64,000 nucleotides of DNA from Spirochaetia bacterium UBA5763 (GTDB taxonomy: Bacteria > Spirochaetota > UBA4802 > UBA5550): the NCBI GenBank assembly GCA_002418835.1, contig DIEX01000013.1, forward strand, positions 59,268-123,267, in the 5' to 3' direction. Numbering within the stretch: the first letter of the stretch is position 1; every line of letters begins with the position of its first letter. Shown here piece after piece: positions 1 to 8,300 of this stretch. A program made the translations under genes and the position numbers. The notes below the pieces were generated by a model. That model made no database searches and had not been told where the DNA came from. It saw nothing but the letters and a program-made list of their open reading frames with translations.

Positions 1-331
1 AGGGGGGGATAAAGTTCTTCAGAGTGCCGCTTCTGTGATGAAAAAATCTCTCAGGACATCAGACTTAATAGGCCGGGTCGGAGGGGAGGAGTTTTCTGTC
101 ATTCTCCCTGAAACTGAAGTTAAGGCAGCCATCTTTATTGCTGAACGCTTAAGGAGCAGAGTCGAAGAGACAGCGGTTAAACATAATGACGAAGAAATTC
201 TTATCACAGTGAGCATTGGTGTATCACAGTCGCTCAACGGCGACCAGAGTGTTGATGATATATATATCAGGTCGGACAGTGCAATGTACAATGCTAAAAA
301 GAATGGAAGAAACAGGGTCGAATCAAATTAA
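1..331 (+). CDS. GGDEF domain (diguanylate cyclase), 3' end only
   Basis: This is the C-terminal part of a GGDEF protein; the 5' end lies outside the window and the frame is open from base 2. The active-site loop is GGEEF, an accepted catalytic variant, and an RTSD tetrapeptide sits five residues before it. That is the usual place of the RxxD inhibitory I-site, so product inhibition by c-di-GMP is expected. The segment ends in the typical S(D)SAMYNAKKNGRNRV tail. Known for the family: synthesis of c-di-GMP from two GTP. The sensory part is not visible, so the signal it responds to is unknown. Confidence 0.9.
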   Translation, partial: GGDKVLQSAASVMKKSLRTSDLIGRVGGEEFSVILPETEVKAAIFIAERLRSRVEETAVKHNDEEILITVSIGVSQSLNGDQSVDDIYIRSDSAMYNAKKNGRNRVESN

Positions 332-342
332 TTTTTACAGAC

Positions 343-1167
343 TCAACTTCTCTTAATAAATCCTGAAACAGTATAAAGTCCGAGGCCTGCCCAGATAAAT
401 CCGAAACTTACAGCATGAACAGACGTGAAAGGCTCCCCATATTGAAGCACACCAATAAACAGTGAAATTGTAGGTGCAGTGTACTGGAGAAAACCCACCC
501 TTGAAAGCGGGATAACTTTCGCCCCACTTGCGAAGAGATATAACGGTACTGCTGAAACAATTCCTGAACCGGCAAGAATAAGATCCGTGTAAAGAGAACC
601 TCCACCGAAAGCCCCTTCTCCGCTGACCCCAAGTTGAACAAGAGCGGGGAGAGCAAAGAGAGAAAGAAACATTGTTTCCACTGTAAGAGATGTAACAGAA
701 TCGAGATTACCTATCTTTTTAAAAAGTCCGTAAAGACCGAAGCTGAATGCAAGTGATAGTGCAATCCATGGCACGCTACCCTGGTTTAAGGTGATATATG
801 CAACTCCGCAGACAGCCAGTATCAGAGCGCAGGTCTGAAGACGGTTAAACCTCTCTTTCAGAAATACCATTCCGAGAAAAATATTCACAAGGGGATTAAT
901 ATAATAGCCGAGACTTGCCTCAACGATCTTACCGGCATTAATTGCATACACATAAGTGAGCCAGTTAACCGCGATTGTGCCTGAAGTAATGTATACTATA
1001 AATCTGCGTTTGCGGTTTTTCAGAATTTCTGCAACGATATGCCACCTCCCTGCAGAGAGCATCAGTATAGCCGACACGAGGAAGCTCCACACAATCCTGT
1101 GATATATAATCTCCATTGCCGGTACAGACTGAAGCTGCTTCCAGTATCCCGGCAGAACACCCCACAT
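343..1167 (-). CDS. rarD: RarD-like EamA/DMT permease
   Basis: Inner-membrane transporter of the drug/metabolite superfamily, RarD type, with about ten hydrophobic segments. Family hallmarks are the stretches EIIYHRIVWSFL, EASLGYYINPLVNI and GFLQYTAPTISLF. The substrate is not established for this family. The ATG used here gives 274 residues and cuts into the first membrane helix. The frame stays open upstream and continues with SATGEAAGTFYTLASFIM, which matches the expected RarD N-terminus. It reaches a CTG codon at 1239 preceded by AAGGGG, giving about 298 residues, the normal family length. No ATG, GTG or TTG exists in that extension before an in-frame stop, so the true start is probably non-canonical. 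Confidence 0.85.
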   Translation of the reverse strand: MWGVLPGYWKQLQSVPAMEIIYHRIVWSFLVSAILMLSAGRWHIVAEILKNRKRRFIVYITSGTIAVNWLTYVYAINAGKIVEASLGYYINPLVNIFLGMVFLKERFNRLQTCALILAVCGVAYITLNQGSVPWIALSLAFSFGLYGLFKKIGNLDSVTSLTVETMFLSLFALPALVQLGVSGEGAFGGGSLYTDLILAGSGIVSAVPLYLFASGAKVIPLSRVGFLQYTAPTISLFIGVLQYGEPFTSVHAVSFGFIWAGLGLYTVSGFIKRS

Positions 1168-1414
1168 TATAAAAGAGGCAAGCGTGTAAAAAGTGCCGGC
1201 GGCTTCACCCGTTGCTGATTTTTTAGCCTTAAAATTCAGAGATAACCCCTTATAATACTTTTTTTGAACTCCATAAATTTACTGATATAACAAAAGTCAA
1301 TCCCGATTATTAAATGATTCCTTCAATAAAAATTGCATAATATCTGAGTCTATTGTTATATTTATATACGATACCTGTACGACTTTTTGCAGGTGACTTT
1401 ACTATAAAACCTGG

Positions 1415-3589
1415 TTGATAAAACACTATATGATAAGCGGCTATTCTCTCTACCTCATACCGCCGGCGCTCTCCCTGATAACGGCTTATATACTTGCGTC
1501 TGTATCTATTACAAGAAAAAAGCTCAGTGAGGAAAATATACTCCTTTCACTTATCTGTATCTGGTGGTCCCTGCTTTCATGGGCATTTATCTGGCATAAT
1601 ATTGAAACAGATGAATCAGTCATAATGAGCGCGGAAAGGATCATTCATATTCTCTATGTTTTTGTCCCGGCTCTATCACTTCTCTTTTTCCAGAAAATAA
1701 CCGGATATAAAAACCGGCCGCTTTTATACGGTTCTTTTATCCTTAGTATAATTATATCTTTTTTTGTTCACACTGATTTATACTTCATCGGTTTCCACCA
1801 CTATTCGTGGGGGATGATTGCAAAGGGGGGGCCTGTCTTCCATCTCTTCAGTTTATATGGCGCCCTGATAACTTTTTACATCTTCTACCTGTTTATAAAT
1901 AAACTTAAAACTGAAAAGAACAGGGTCATAAGGCTTAAAACAAATTACCTTGCTATCTCATATTTTATTTCTGTTCTGTTTACCATGAGCAATATTCCTG
2001 CAATGAACGGAATCGATTTCTATCCGCTCAGCAACCTTATGTTTATTCCGCTGGGGATTATGACATACGGAATTGTGAGATACAGGCTTATTAACATCAG
2101 CACTGTTGTGCATTATACCGTGTTCTGGCTCATACTCTCATCGCTCATTGCCATACCGAACCTTTTTGTATTTATCCATATCCAGGAGATGTTTTCAAAG
2201 CTGAATACATTTCTCCTTATCATTATATTTCTGATATGGTTTGCTGTTAATTATTTCTATTTTAATAGAATCCAGCCTGTTATAAACAGGCTTATCAATA
2301 AAAAGAATTTCAACCTCAAAGAGACTGAAAAGATTTTTGTAAGGGATCTGGCTCTACTCAAAAACCTTGATGATCTTATTAATGAAGTTATTTTTATTAT
2401 GAAAAAAAATCTTGAATTGAGTCATGCTTCGATCTATCTGCGCGGTTTAAACAGGAGATTCTTCAGTAATGAAAATGATACTTCAATTGAATTTGACGAT
2501 GCTGCTCTAAATGTATTAACTGCCCACGGTGACATATATCTGCAGAAAAGCATCCTTGAATCAGCAGTGATTACTGATCCCTCATACATAGCAATAGCAT
2601 CATTGCTTGCTGATTATAACTGCGAATATCTTATACCTCTCATTAATCAGAATGAAGTAATTGCCATTATCCTGCTCTCGGAAAAAACAGACAGCAGGCA
2701 ATTTAACGGAAATGAATTCCGCTTTATCAGGAATATAAGCACATACTCCGGTATTGCAATTGCCAACTCTGTAATGTTCCGCAACCTGGAGGATATAAAT
2801 AATCACCTGGAACTTATCGTTGAAGAGCGGACCTCTGTTATAGAGAAACAGAAGTCCGAACTGGAAAGAGATGTACAGCTTGCCCGTAAAATACAGATGT
2901 CCCTTCTCCCTAATAACATACCAGTTATAAAAAAATTTAAAATTGCCTTCAGGTATGAACCTGTACTGGGAGTGGGGGGGGACTTCATTGACATCCACTA
3001 CAGGGATGGTATGGATGAAGTGGGTCTTTTCATATGCGATGTCTCAGGGCATGGAGCTTCATCAGCCATGATCGCCTCCATGGTAAAAATGTCCCTTAAT
3101 TCATGGGGACGTTTTATCCAGAAACCTGCGGAGGCCTTTGTTGAAATGAAAAGGCTTTTGTCCGGGAAGATTGGTGATAACTTCATATCCGCATATATGT
3201 GCTGCATAGACCTGAAGAGCGGAATTATAACTTCCGCCTGCGCCGGGCACCCACCGATGATAATAATCCGCAAAAACGGCGGAACTGAGATCGTTAAACC
3301 CGGAGGAAGACTCATAATTGATGCAGCAGACTCGGTCTATGAAGAGGTTCGTACACCACTCTACCCCGGGGACATGATTGTTCTTTATACTGACGGAGTA
3401 ATTGAAGCAAGGATCTCTTCCGGCGAAATGATAGGAGAGGAAAGATTTATTGAAATGCTGGAAAGAAACACCGGTCTTTCGCCCTATGCTCTATGCGGAA
3501 ATATTTATAATGAAATATTCAACAACAGTGATGCAACAGTAATTGATGACGACTTTGCACTTCTTGTTGCCGAATATACAGGTGAATAG
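1415..3589 (+). CDS. 7TM-GAF-SpoIIE (PP2C) serine phosphatase
   Basis: A 724-residue membrane-bound phosphatase. Residues about 1-290 hold seven or more hydrophobic helices of the type found in front of some histidine kinases. About 305-470 is a GAF-like sensor, then a coiled linker with repeated Glu/Lys (about 470-500), then a PP2C/SpoIIE catalytic domain (about 500-724). Metal-binding motifs are visible: GVGGDFIDI, DVSGHG, DGVIEA and DDDFALLV. The family dephosphorylates anti-anti-sigma (STAS) proteins in partner-switching pathways; no STAS or anti-sigma gene is adjacent, so the target lies elsewhere. The start is TTG at 1415; an ATG five codons later is an alternative, and neither has a convincing ribosome site. 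Confidence 0.9.
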   Translation: MIKHYMISGYSLYLIPPALSLITAYILASVSITRKKLSEENILLSLICIWWSLLSWAFIWHNIETDESVIMSAERIIHILYVFVPALSLLFFQKITGYKNRPLLYGSFILSIIISFFVHTDLYFIGFHHYSWGMIAKGGPVFHLFSLYGALITFYIFYLFINKLKTEKNRVIRLKTNYLAISYFISVLFTMSNIPAMNGIDFYPLSNLMFIPLGIMTYGIVRYRLINISTVVHYTVFWLILSSLIAIPNLFVFIHIQEMFSKLNTFLLIIIFLIWFAVNYFYFNRIQPVINRLINKKNFNLKETEKIFVRDLALLKNLDDLINEVIFIMKKNLELSHASIYLRGLNRRFFSNENDTSIEFDDAALNVLTAHGDIYLQKSILESAVITDPSYIAIASLLADYNCEYLIPLINQNEVIAIILLSEKTDSRQFNGNEFRFIRNISTYSGIAIANSVMFRNLEDINNHLELIVEERTSVIEKQKSELERDVQLARKIQMSLLPNNIPVIKKFKIAFRYEPVLGVGGDFIDIHYRDGMDEVGLFICDVSGHGASSAMIASMVKMSLNSWGRFIQKPAEAFVEMKRLLSGKIGDNFISAYMCCIDLKSGIITSACAGHPPMIIIRKNGGTEIVKPGGRLIIDAADSVYEEVRTPLYPGDMIVLYTDGVIEARISSGEMIGEERFIEMLERNTGLSPYALCGNIYNEIFNNSDATVIDDDFALLVAEYTGE

Positions 3590-3618
3590 GTAGATATTTA
3601 TAATCAGAAGCAATTCTG

Positions 3619-4320
3619 CTAAACGGTGATCCTCTCAACTATGCTTTTTATATGAATTGAAGTGGTATTCAGAAAAGGGATACCGGCAGCGGAACTCTCT
3701 GTTTCTTTAAGTATCAGCGGAAGTTCTGTACAGCCCAGTATAAGAGAATCTATTTTATCCTGAGTGATCATATTTTTAATAATCTCCATGAACTTTTCCC
3801 TCGATTCATCTGTGACTTTACCGAAAACCAGTTCACTGAAAATTATATTATGAATTAAATCCTGTGAGTCAGAATCAGGAGAAATAACCTCAATATTTTT
3901 ATCAGCAAACACGCGTTTGTAAAAATCATTTTTCATAGTAAAAGCCGTGCCCAGGAGGCCGCATCTTTTTAAGCCTTTTCTTTCCGATTCACCGGCAGTT
4001 TCCTTAACAATGCTTATCATCGGCAGAGGCGCCACCTTTTCAATTTCATCAAATGCAATATGAGGAGTATTGGAGGATAGCACCGCGAAATCCGCTCCTG
4101 ATTTTTTCAGAGAGTCAACTGCTGAAGATATATATCCGATCAGGGAGGTACGATCGCCTGACTGAATATATCCTATCATGCGGGTCATATCTATACTATG
4201 AATAACTACTTCAGGGTAGCTGCCGTCTGTAATTACTCCTCTATAGCCTTCAATAATCCCCCTGTAATATTCCACAGTGGCCTCCGGCCCTATGCCGCCT
4301 ATAATCCCGCACTTTTTCAT
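3619..4320 (-). CDS. Aspartate/glutamate racemase family protein
   Basis: A 233-residue cofactor-independent amino-acid racemase. The glycine-rich N-terminus (GIIGGIGPEAT) and the GCTELP motif are diagnostic. The second catalytic position is Cys197 in GCTE. The first, normally a Cys before NTxH, is Ser83 here (LSSNTPH). Known for the family: E. coli YgeA-type enzymes also carry a hydroxyl residue (Thr) at this point and one Cys at the other, so activity is still plausible but may be one-sided or of broad specificity. The start has a strong AAGGAAGGGG site. It may supply D-amino acids for peptidoglycan; nothing adjacent confirms that. Confidence 0.85.
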   Translation of the reverse strand: MKKCGIIGGIGPEATVEYYRGIIEGYRGVITDGSYPEVVIHSIDMTRMIGYIQSGDRTSLIGYISSAVDSLKKSGADFAVLSSNTPHIAFDEIEKVAPLPMISIVKETAGESERKGLKRCGLLGTAFTMKNDFYKRVFADKNIEVISPDSDSQDLIHNIIFSELVFGKVTDESREKFMEIIKNMITQDKIDSLILGCTELPLILKETESSAAGIPFLNTTSIHIKSIVERITV

Positions 4321-4380
4321 AATCCCCTTCCTTAAAATAAAACTTTCCAGAAAACTTCAAAAAACCGGAATAAAAACATA

Positions 4381-4474
4381 ATCACCACAGAGGCACGGAG
4401 GACACAGAGTTTTTATAGAAATAATGAATATCTCTACAGCCCCCGATCTCTGTGCCTCCAGCGCAGCGTGTGAT
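4381..4474. repeat. REP/MITE-like palindromic element
   Basis: A 94-base element between the racemase and cyclophilin genes. Its ends are imperfect inverted repeats: the left end begins ATCACCACAGAGGCACGG, and the right end read on the other strand begins ATCACACGCTGCGCTGG; both then run into GGAGG and CACAGAG. It resembles short dispersed elements with CTCTGTG/CAGAGGCAC ends seen in many environmental genomes. It has no coding capacity. Whether it recurs in this genome cannot be tested from one window. Confidence 0.5.
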
Positions 4475-4482
4475 GAAAATAG

Positions 4483-4986
4483 TTACCCCAGGACTTTATT
4501 CCACTCGGCTACTTTGTCTGCCTGAGCTGTGAGGAGCGCGTCAGCGTCTCCGCCGATGGTAATTGATTCAATAGAATCACCCTGTTTAATACTATCCACA
4601 ACCTTCTGATCACTGTCATCAACAACAGCACCGAATACTGTGTGTTTGCCGTCAAGCCACGGTGTTGCCACATGTGTAATGAAAAACTGGCTTCCGTTTG
4701 TGTTGGGCCCCGCATTTGCCATTGAGAGCTTACCCGGTTTGTCGTGCTTCAGCAGAGGTGTGCACTCATCCTCAAATCTGTAGGGAGGACCGCCTGTGCC
4801 GTTACCCTTCGGGCATCCACCCTGAATCATAAAATCCGCGATGACCCTGTGAAATTTAAGGCCGTCATAAAAGCCCCTTTTTGAAAGGTTTACAAAATTC
4901 GCCACTGTAACAGGGGCTTTATCCTCAAAAAGGTTAAGCCTGATGTCGCCCTTTGATGTTTTAATTGTTGCTGTGAGATTGCTCAT
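4483..4986 (-). CDS. ppiB: Cyclophilin-type peptidyl-prolyl cis-trans isomerase
   Basis: A 167-residue single-domain cyclophilin catalysing proline isomerisation during protein folding. Diagnostic motifs are GFYDGLKFHRVIADFMIQGG and NGSQFFITH, which contain the active-site Arg and Phe/Gln positions. There is no signal peptide, so it should be cytoplasmic like E. coli PpiB. The start has an AGGAAG site eight bases upstream. It stands alone: the neighbours are a repeat element downstream and a divergent SRPBCC gene upstream. Confidence 0.95.
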   Translation of the reverse strand: MSNLTATIKTSKGDIRLNLFEDKAPVTVANFVNLSKRGFYDGLKFHRVIADFMIQGGCPKGNGTGGPPYRFEDECTPLLKHDKPGKLSMANAGPNTNGSQFFITHVATPWLDGKHTVFGAVVDDSDQKVVDSIKQGDSIESITIGGDADALLTAQADKVAEWNKVLG

Positions 4987-5178
4987 TTTTATTCTTCCTG
5001 TATTAATTTTCTGAATGTCATATTACCTGACAAAAAGAAATACTGTCAAGAAATGTCTGTAAAAAGAGCCGGTAATACCGGCCTTAAAATTATTATTCCA
5101 ATAAACAGATTGACACGCCCGATTAGCTCCCCTTCAATATCTGCTTTAACGCTGCAATGCAATCCGGCTGGAGAATAA

Positions 5179-5658
5179 ATGAAATACAGTTTTAAGAATG
5201 AATACAGGATAAATACCTCCCCTGATATTATCTGGAGCATTTTATCTGATATTGAATCATGGCCCGGAATATGGAAATATTTCCGTACAGTGCAGTTCAG
5301 AGGTGAGGATAAATGTCTGAAACAGAATATAACCATAGACTGCGAAGTGAGAGCTGTTATACCCTACACTTTCAGGTTTAACACTCAAATAGTAAAAGTT
5401 ACCCCCTGCAGGGAACTTGAAGTCATAAGCAGAGGGGATCTGAACGGCCGGGGGATCTGGACGCTTAATCAGATCGGGGAGAGTACATTGTCGTCATTCA
5501 CATGGGAGGTTGAGCCTGTAAATCTATTTGTCAGAATGATCGAATATATCCCTTTCGGCAGGCGCCTGCTCCGTTACAGTCACAACATCATGATGGAAAA
5601 CGGCTACAGATCACTTCTGACCGTTCTTGAGCATAACAAAATTTCTCAGTCCCTCTAA
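5179..5658 (+). CDS. SRPBCC (START-fold) family protein
   Basis: A 159-residue protein with the helix-grip start of the polyketide cyclase/SRPBCC group: YRINTSPDIIWSILSDIESWP followed by alternating strands and a long C-terminal helix. Members bind hydrophobic ligands; no specific substrate can be named. No signal peptide is present. Its 3' end overlaps the convergent START-domain gene by 48 bases, a rare arrangement for two genes of the same fold superfamily. The function is otherwise unknown. Confidence 0.7.
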   Translation: MKYSFKNEYRINTSPDIIWSILSDIESWPGIWKYFRTVQFRGEDKCLKQNITIDCEVRAVIPYTFRFNTQIVKVTPCRELEVISRGDLNGRGIWTLNQIGESTLSSFTWEVEPVNLFVRMIEYIPFGRRLLRYSHNIMMENGYRSLLTVLEHNKISQSL

Positions 5659-6240
5659 TGTATTATAAGGGATTCTCCATCCCCCCCATCTTATAATAAA
5701 ATCCGGAACCTTCCCCCCCGGACCTCCTGATACGCCAAACCGGATACCGGTTTTTCCGCTCTTCTCCTCTATATCAACAAATCCGGACATTTTATAAATT
5801 CTGACCATTCCCGATTTTTTTCCGACATACTGTTCCGCTTCACCTTCAGAAAGCGCGTTCATATCAACGCGGAATTTATCTCCGCCTATTCTGTTAAATT
5901 TAATTTTTATAACAGAATCTCGCCTGGTTACAGGCCACGGGGGGCTTGTTATGTAATATGCAATCACCTCATTATCAGATATTTTTTTTATAAGTTCCGA
6001 GTGGATGCAGTCAGCCATCCAGTACCTGTTTGAACCTACATCACCGGTAATTGCAAAAATATTCTGAGCTGTTTCCTCAATCGTAATAGTTCCAAGGAAC
6101 TGTTCCGCATCAGCAACTTCTCCCGAACGCTGATAAACAGAGATTCCATTGCGGTTTTTTGTCAGTTTCCATTGACTTTCAGAATGTACACCTTCAGAGA
6201 ATAAAAGAAGAAATATTAATATAAAATTTTTAACTTTCAT
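5611..6240 (-). CDS. Secreted START-domain lipid-binding protein
   Basis: A 209-residue protein with an N-terminal signal peptide (MKVKNFILIFLLLFSEGVHS) and a START-like domain: WKLTKNRNGISVYQR at the start, VIAYYITSPPWPVTRRD in the middle, and the family-like FSGxPxGKVPDF pattern near the end (here GGPGGKVPDFIIRW). START domains hold a lipid or sterol in a deep cavity; bacterial members are mostly uncharacterised. The signal peptide suggests periplasmic lipid handling. It is convergent and overlapping with the SRPBCC gene, and divergent from the UspA gene across a nested inverted repeat. Confidence 0.8.
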   Translation of the reverse strand: MKVKNFILIFLLLFSEGVHSESQWKLTKNRNGISVYQRSGEVADAEQFLGTITIEETAQNIFAITGDVGSNRYWMADCIHSELIKKISDNEVIAYYITSPPWPVTRRDSVIKIKFNRIGGDKFRVDMNALSEGEAEQYVGKKSGMVRIYKMSGFVDIEEKSGKTGIRFGVSGGPGGKVPDFIIRWGGWRIPYNTLEGLRNFVMLKNGQK

Positions 6241-6265
6241 AAAGTCTTATAAATAATATTATATA

Positions 6266-6337
6266 ATTAATGTACAGTGATTTCGTAGTTTCAGGTTTAA
6301 CTGATTCTGATAAACCTTAATAAAACTGTACATTAAT
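6266..6337. promoter_or_regulatory. Nested inverted repeat between divergent START and UspA genes
   Basis: Outer arms ATTAATGTACAGT (6266-6278) and ACTGTACATTAAT (6325-6337) are exact reverse complements. Inner arms AGGTTTA (6293-6299) and TAAACCT (6311-6317) are also exact. The structure starts 25 bases upstream of the START gene and ends about 70 bases before the UspA start, so it occupies both promoter regions. It could be paired operators for a dimeric regulator with TGTAC half-sites, or the remains of a mobile palindrome. No regulator is adjacent. Confidence 0.5.
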
Positions 6338-6408
6338 CAATATTTTTTGATTTTTCCTCAACCTTGCCTATCTTATTTATACAGATATTATAAAAGGAGG
6401 TAACAACC

Positions 6409-6855
6409 ATGTTTAATCCCACAAGTATCCTTGTACCAACAGATTTCAGCAAAGAATCTGATATGGCGCTTGCAACTGCCGTTGATCTTGCTGAAAAATA
6501 CAAAGCTAAAATAGAAGTTCTCCATGTACTGGATGAAATTGACGGATGTGTTGCAGACTACTGCATACCGGAAAATGAACGCGAATCCCTTAGAAAGAGG
6601 ATGATGGAAGCTGCAAAGAAAAAGCTTGAAGAGCAGGTAGGCAGACTCCCTAAAAAGAAAGGCCTCTCAATCGATGAAAAGATCAGAGTAGGTAGTCAGG
6701 TAGATGAAATAATCAATGAAGTGGATGAAAGAAAAATTGATCTCCTTGTGGCAGCTCCGCATGAACACCACAAAAAGTGGCATGCATTTTTCTCCCATCT
6801 GACAGATGAACTGGCAACCAGATCAAAATGTGAAACACTGCTGCTTAAACATTAG
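6409..6855 (+). CDS. Universal stress protein (UspA family)
   Basis: A 148-residue single Usp domain. It begins ILVPTDFSKESDMALATAVD and ends with LATRSKCETLLLKH. The usual ATP-binding GxxGxxG(S/T) loop is not intact: the matching region reads AAPHEHHKKWHAFFSHLTDE, so it is probably a non-ATP-binding member. A very strong AAGGAGG site precedes the ATG. Usp proteins are cytoplasmic and induced by stress or growth arrest. It stands alone, with 560 bases of largely non-coding DNA downstream before tupA. Confidence 0.9.
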   Translation: MFNPTSILVPTDFSKESDMALATAVDLAEKYKAKIEVLHVLDEIDGCVADYCIPENERESLRKRMMEAAKKKLEEQVGRLPKKKGLSIDEKIRVGSQVDEIINEVDERKIDLLVAAPHEHHKKWHAFFSHLTDELATRSKCETLLLKH

Positions 6856-7091
6856 CAGATACAGAGGGACAGGATACTTATACAGAAAGTATAACGTCGG
6901 CCTGCAGGGGGGGCAAAACCGGTAAACCCGGAATTTCCCGGTTCGGAAAAAATATTTTACTCCCCCCTTCCCCGAAAGAATTAAAGCATTATTTTACTGA
7001 AATAAGTTAAAGAATGCCTATTTAAACATGTTAATCAATAATTATCGCATTTCACGAATGAATTAAGCCTGTTTTATGTTATCCTATACAT
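6856..7091. other. Non-coding stretch after the UspA gene
   Basis: No plausible gene. A GC-rich patch at 6901-6965 holds a short hairpin (AACCGG at 6917-6922 with CCGGTT at 6938-6943) but no T-run, so it is a weak terminator candidate at best. The rest is AT-rich. It is followed by a repeat-like element at 7092. Confidence 0.5.
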
Positions 7092-7213
7092 AATGTCATC
7101 GTATATTTCCGTGAAGATTGTGGGAGACCGCTGGAAGAGCTGACAGCTAATCCATTGTTAATAGCATTCAATATTTTAAAATAATGGATCTCCGACTGCG
7201 CGGAGATGACATT
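7092..7213. repeat. MITE-like element with 9-bp terminal inverted repeats
   Basis: 122 bases bounded by AATGTCATC (7092-7100) and GATGACATT (7205-7213), exact inverted copies. Near the right end a small stem, ATCTCCG and CGGAGAT around ACTGCG, precedes the terminus. The pattern of TGTCAT ends with an inner 'aatggat(c/t)cccg' hairpin is like widespread non-autonomous elements of environmental bacteria. There is no coding capacity, and the interior looks decayed. Confidence 0.5.
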
Positions 7214-7323
7214 GAGGACTAATTAAATCGTTAACTCTTATAGTATTATTTTCTCAAAAAATCATAAGATGTAATAATATTAACAAATTATTACAAAATT
7301 TTACAGTGATTCTCTGATTTTTC

Positions 7324-7352
7324 TTGACCTTCCACTTTAACTTCCTTAAACA
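7324..7352 (+). promoter_or_regulatory. Candidate promoter of tupA
   Basis: TTGACC (7324-7329), a 17-base gap, then TAAACA (7347-7352), about 65 bases upstream of the tupA ATG. The -10 match is modest. The TTG in the -35 box could be mistaken for a start codon of a longer tupA frame, but that extension is neither signal-like nor preceded by a ribosome site. Confidence 0.35.
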
Positions 7353-7416
7353 TAAACCAATATTTAAAACCGATAATAATTCGTTAATTTTTTCAAAAAA
7401 TAAAAAGAGGTGCTTA

Positions 7417-8271
7417 ATGAAAAAGTTCCGTTTCCTTGCCTGTTTATCATTGTTATTTGTATTTATTGTTTCAATCTCTGCTGTATCTTTTTCTGAAGAG
7501 AAAGTTAAAGATAGCGGAAAAGTTCTTATGATGGCCACAACAACAAGTACAGACAATACGGGTCTCCTTGATGTTCTCGCAAAAAATCTTAAAAAAGAAA
7601 AAGGTATAGAACTCCGTTGGACAGCTGTAGGTACAGGGAAAGCTCTTCAGATGGGGAGAGACTGTAATGTTGATGTTGTTCTCACACACGATCCTGAAGC
7701 CGAGGACAAATTTGTTGCTGATGGCGCAGGAATCAATAAAACACAGCTTATGTATAACGACTTTATTATTGTAGGGCCAAAAAATGACCCTGCCGGAATT
7801 AAGAAAAAAAGTGTTGTTGAGGCATTAAAAATCATCAATGAAAAGAAAGCTGTATTCACAAGCCGGGGGGATAAATCCGGTACACACATGCTTGAACTGA
7901 GGCTGTGGAAATCAGCAGGCCTTGCTGTTCCTGAAAAAGAAAAATGGTATATGGAGACAGGACAGGGGATGATTGAAACAATCACAATTGCTGCAGAAAA
8001 AGGGGGATACACATTAGCTGACAGGGGTACTTTTATTAAGTATGAATCTTCTTTGAAAGGTAAACCAGGCGCGGTAATTCTTGTAGAGAAGGACCAGGCG
8101 CTTTTTAACCAGTACAGCGCAATTGAAGTTAATCCGGCAAAATGCCCGAAAGCAAGAAACGACCTTGCTAAAGCATATATCGACTGGATGAAATCTCCAA
8201 AAACACAGAGAGCTATTGGAAATTTTAAACTCATGAAAAAGCCGCTTTTTACACCTAACGCAAAAAAATAA
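7417..8271 (+). CDS. tupA: Tungstate ABC transporter substrate-binding protein
   Basis: A 284-residue periplasmic binding protein. A signal peptide (MKKFRFLACLSLLFVFIVSI) is followed by the TupA signature MATTTSTDNTGLLD and later SRGDKSGTHMLELRLW, both typical of the oxyanion-binding sites of TupA and its relatives. It delivers tungstate (possibly molybdate) to TupB/TupC. The start is fixed by AAAGAGG seven bases before ATG 7417; the longer frame from TTG 7324 is rejected. A hairpin terminator directly downstream separates it from tupB, so the binding protein is probably made in excess over the permease. Confidence 0.93.
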   Translation: MKKFRFLACLSLLFVFIVSISAVSFSEEKVKDSGKVLMMATTTSTDNTGLLDVLAKNLKKEKGIELRWTAVGTGKALQMGRDCNVDVVLTHDPEAEDKFVADGAGINKTQLMYNDFIIVGPKNDPAGIKKKSVVEALKIINEKKAVFTSRGDKSGTHMLELRLWKSAGLAVPEKEKWYMETGQGMIETITIAAEKGGYTLADRGTFIKYESSLKGKPGAVILVEKDQALFNQYSAIEVNPAKCPKARNDLAKAYIDWMKSPKTQRAIGNFKLMKKPLFTPNAKK

Positions 8272-8300
8272 TTTACATATAGCGCACTGCTGAAAAAATC

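Noticed and set aside
6364..6392. TTGCCT/TATTAT promoter for the UspA gene
   Set aside because: The predicted transcript would start inside the ribosome site, so initiation must lie further upstream.
6901..6965. Terminator after the UspA gene
   Set aside because: The stem is short and no T-run follows.
7324..7416. Longer tupA start at TTG 7324
   Set aside because: The signal peptide and ribosome site fit ATG 7417; the TTG is part of a likely -35 box.
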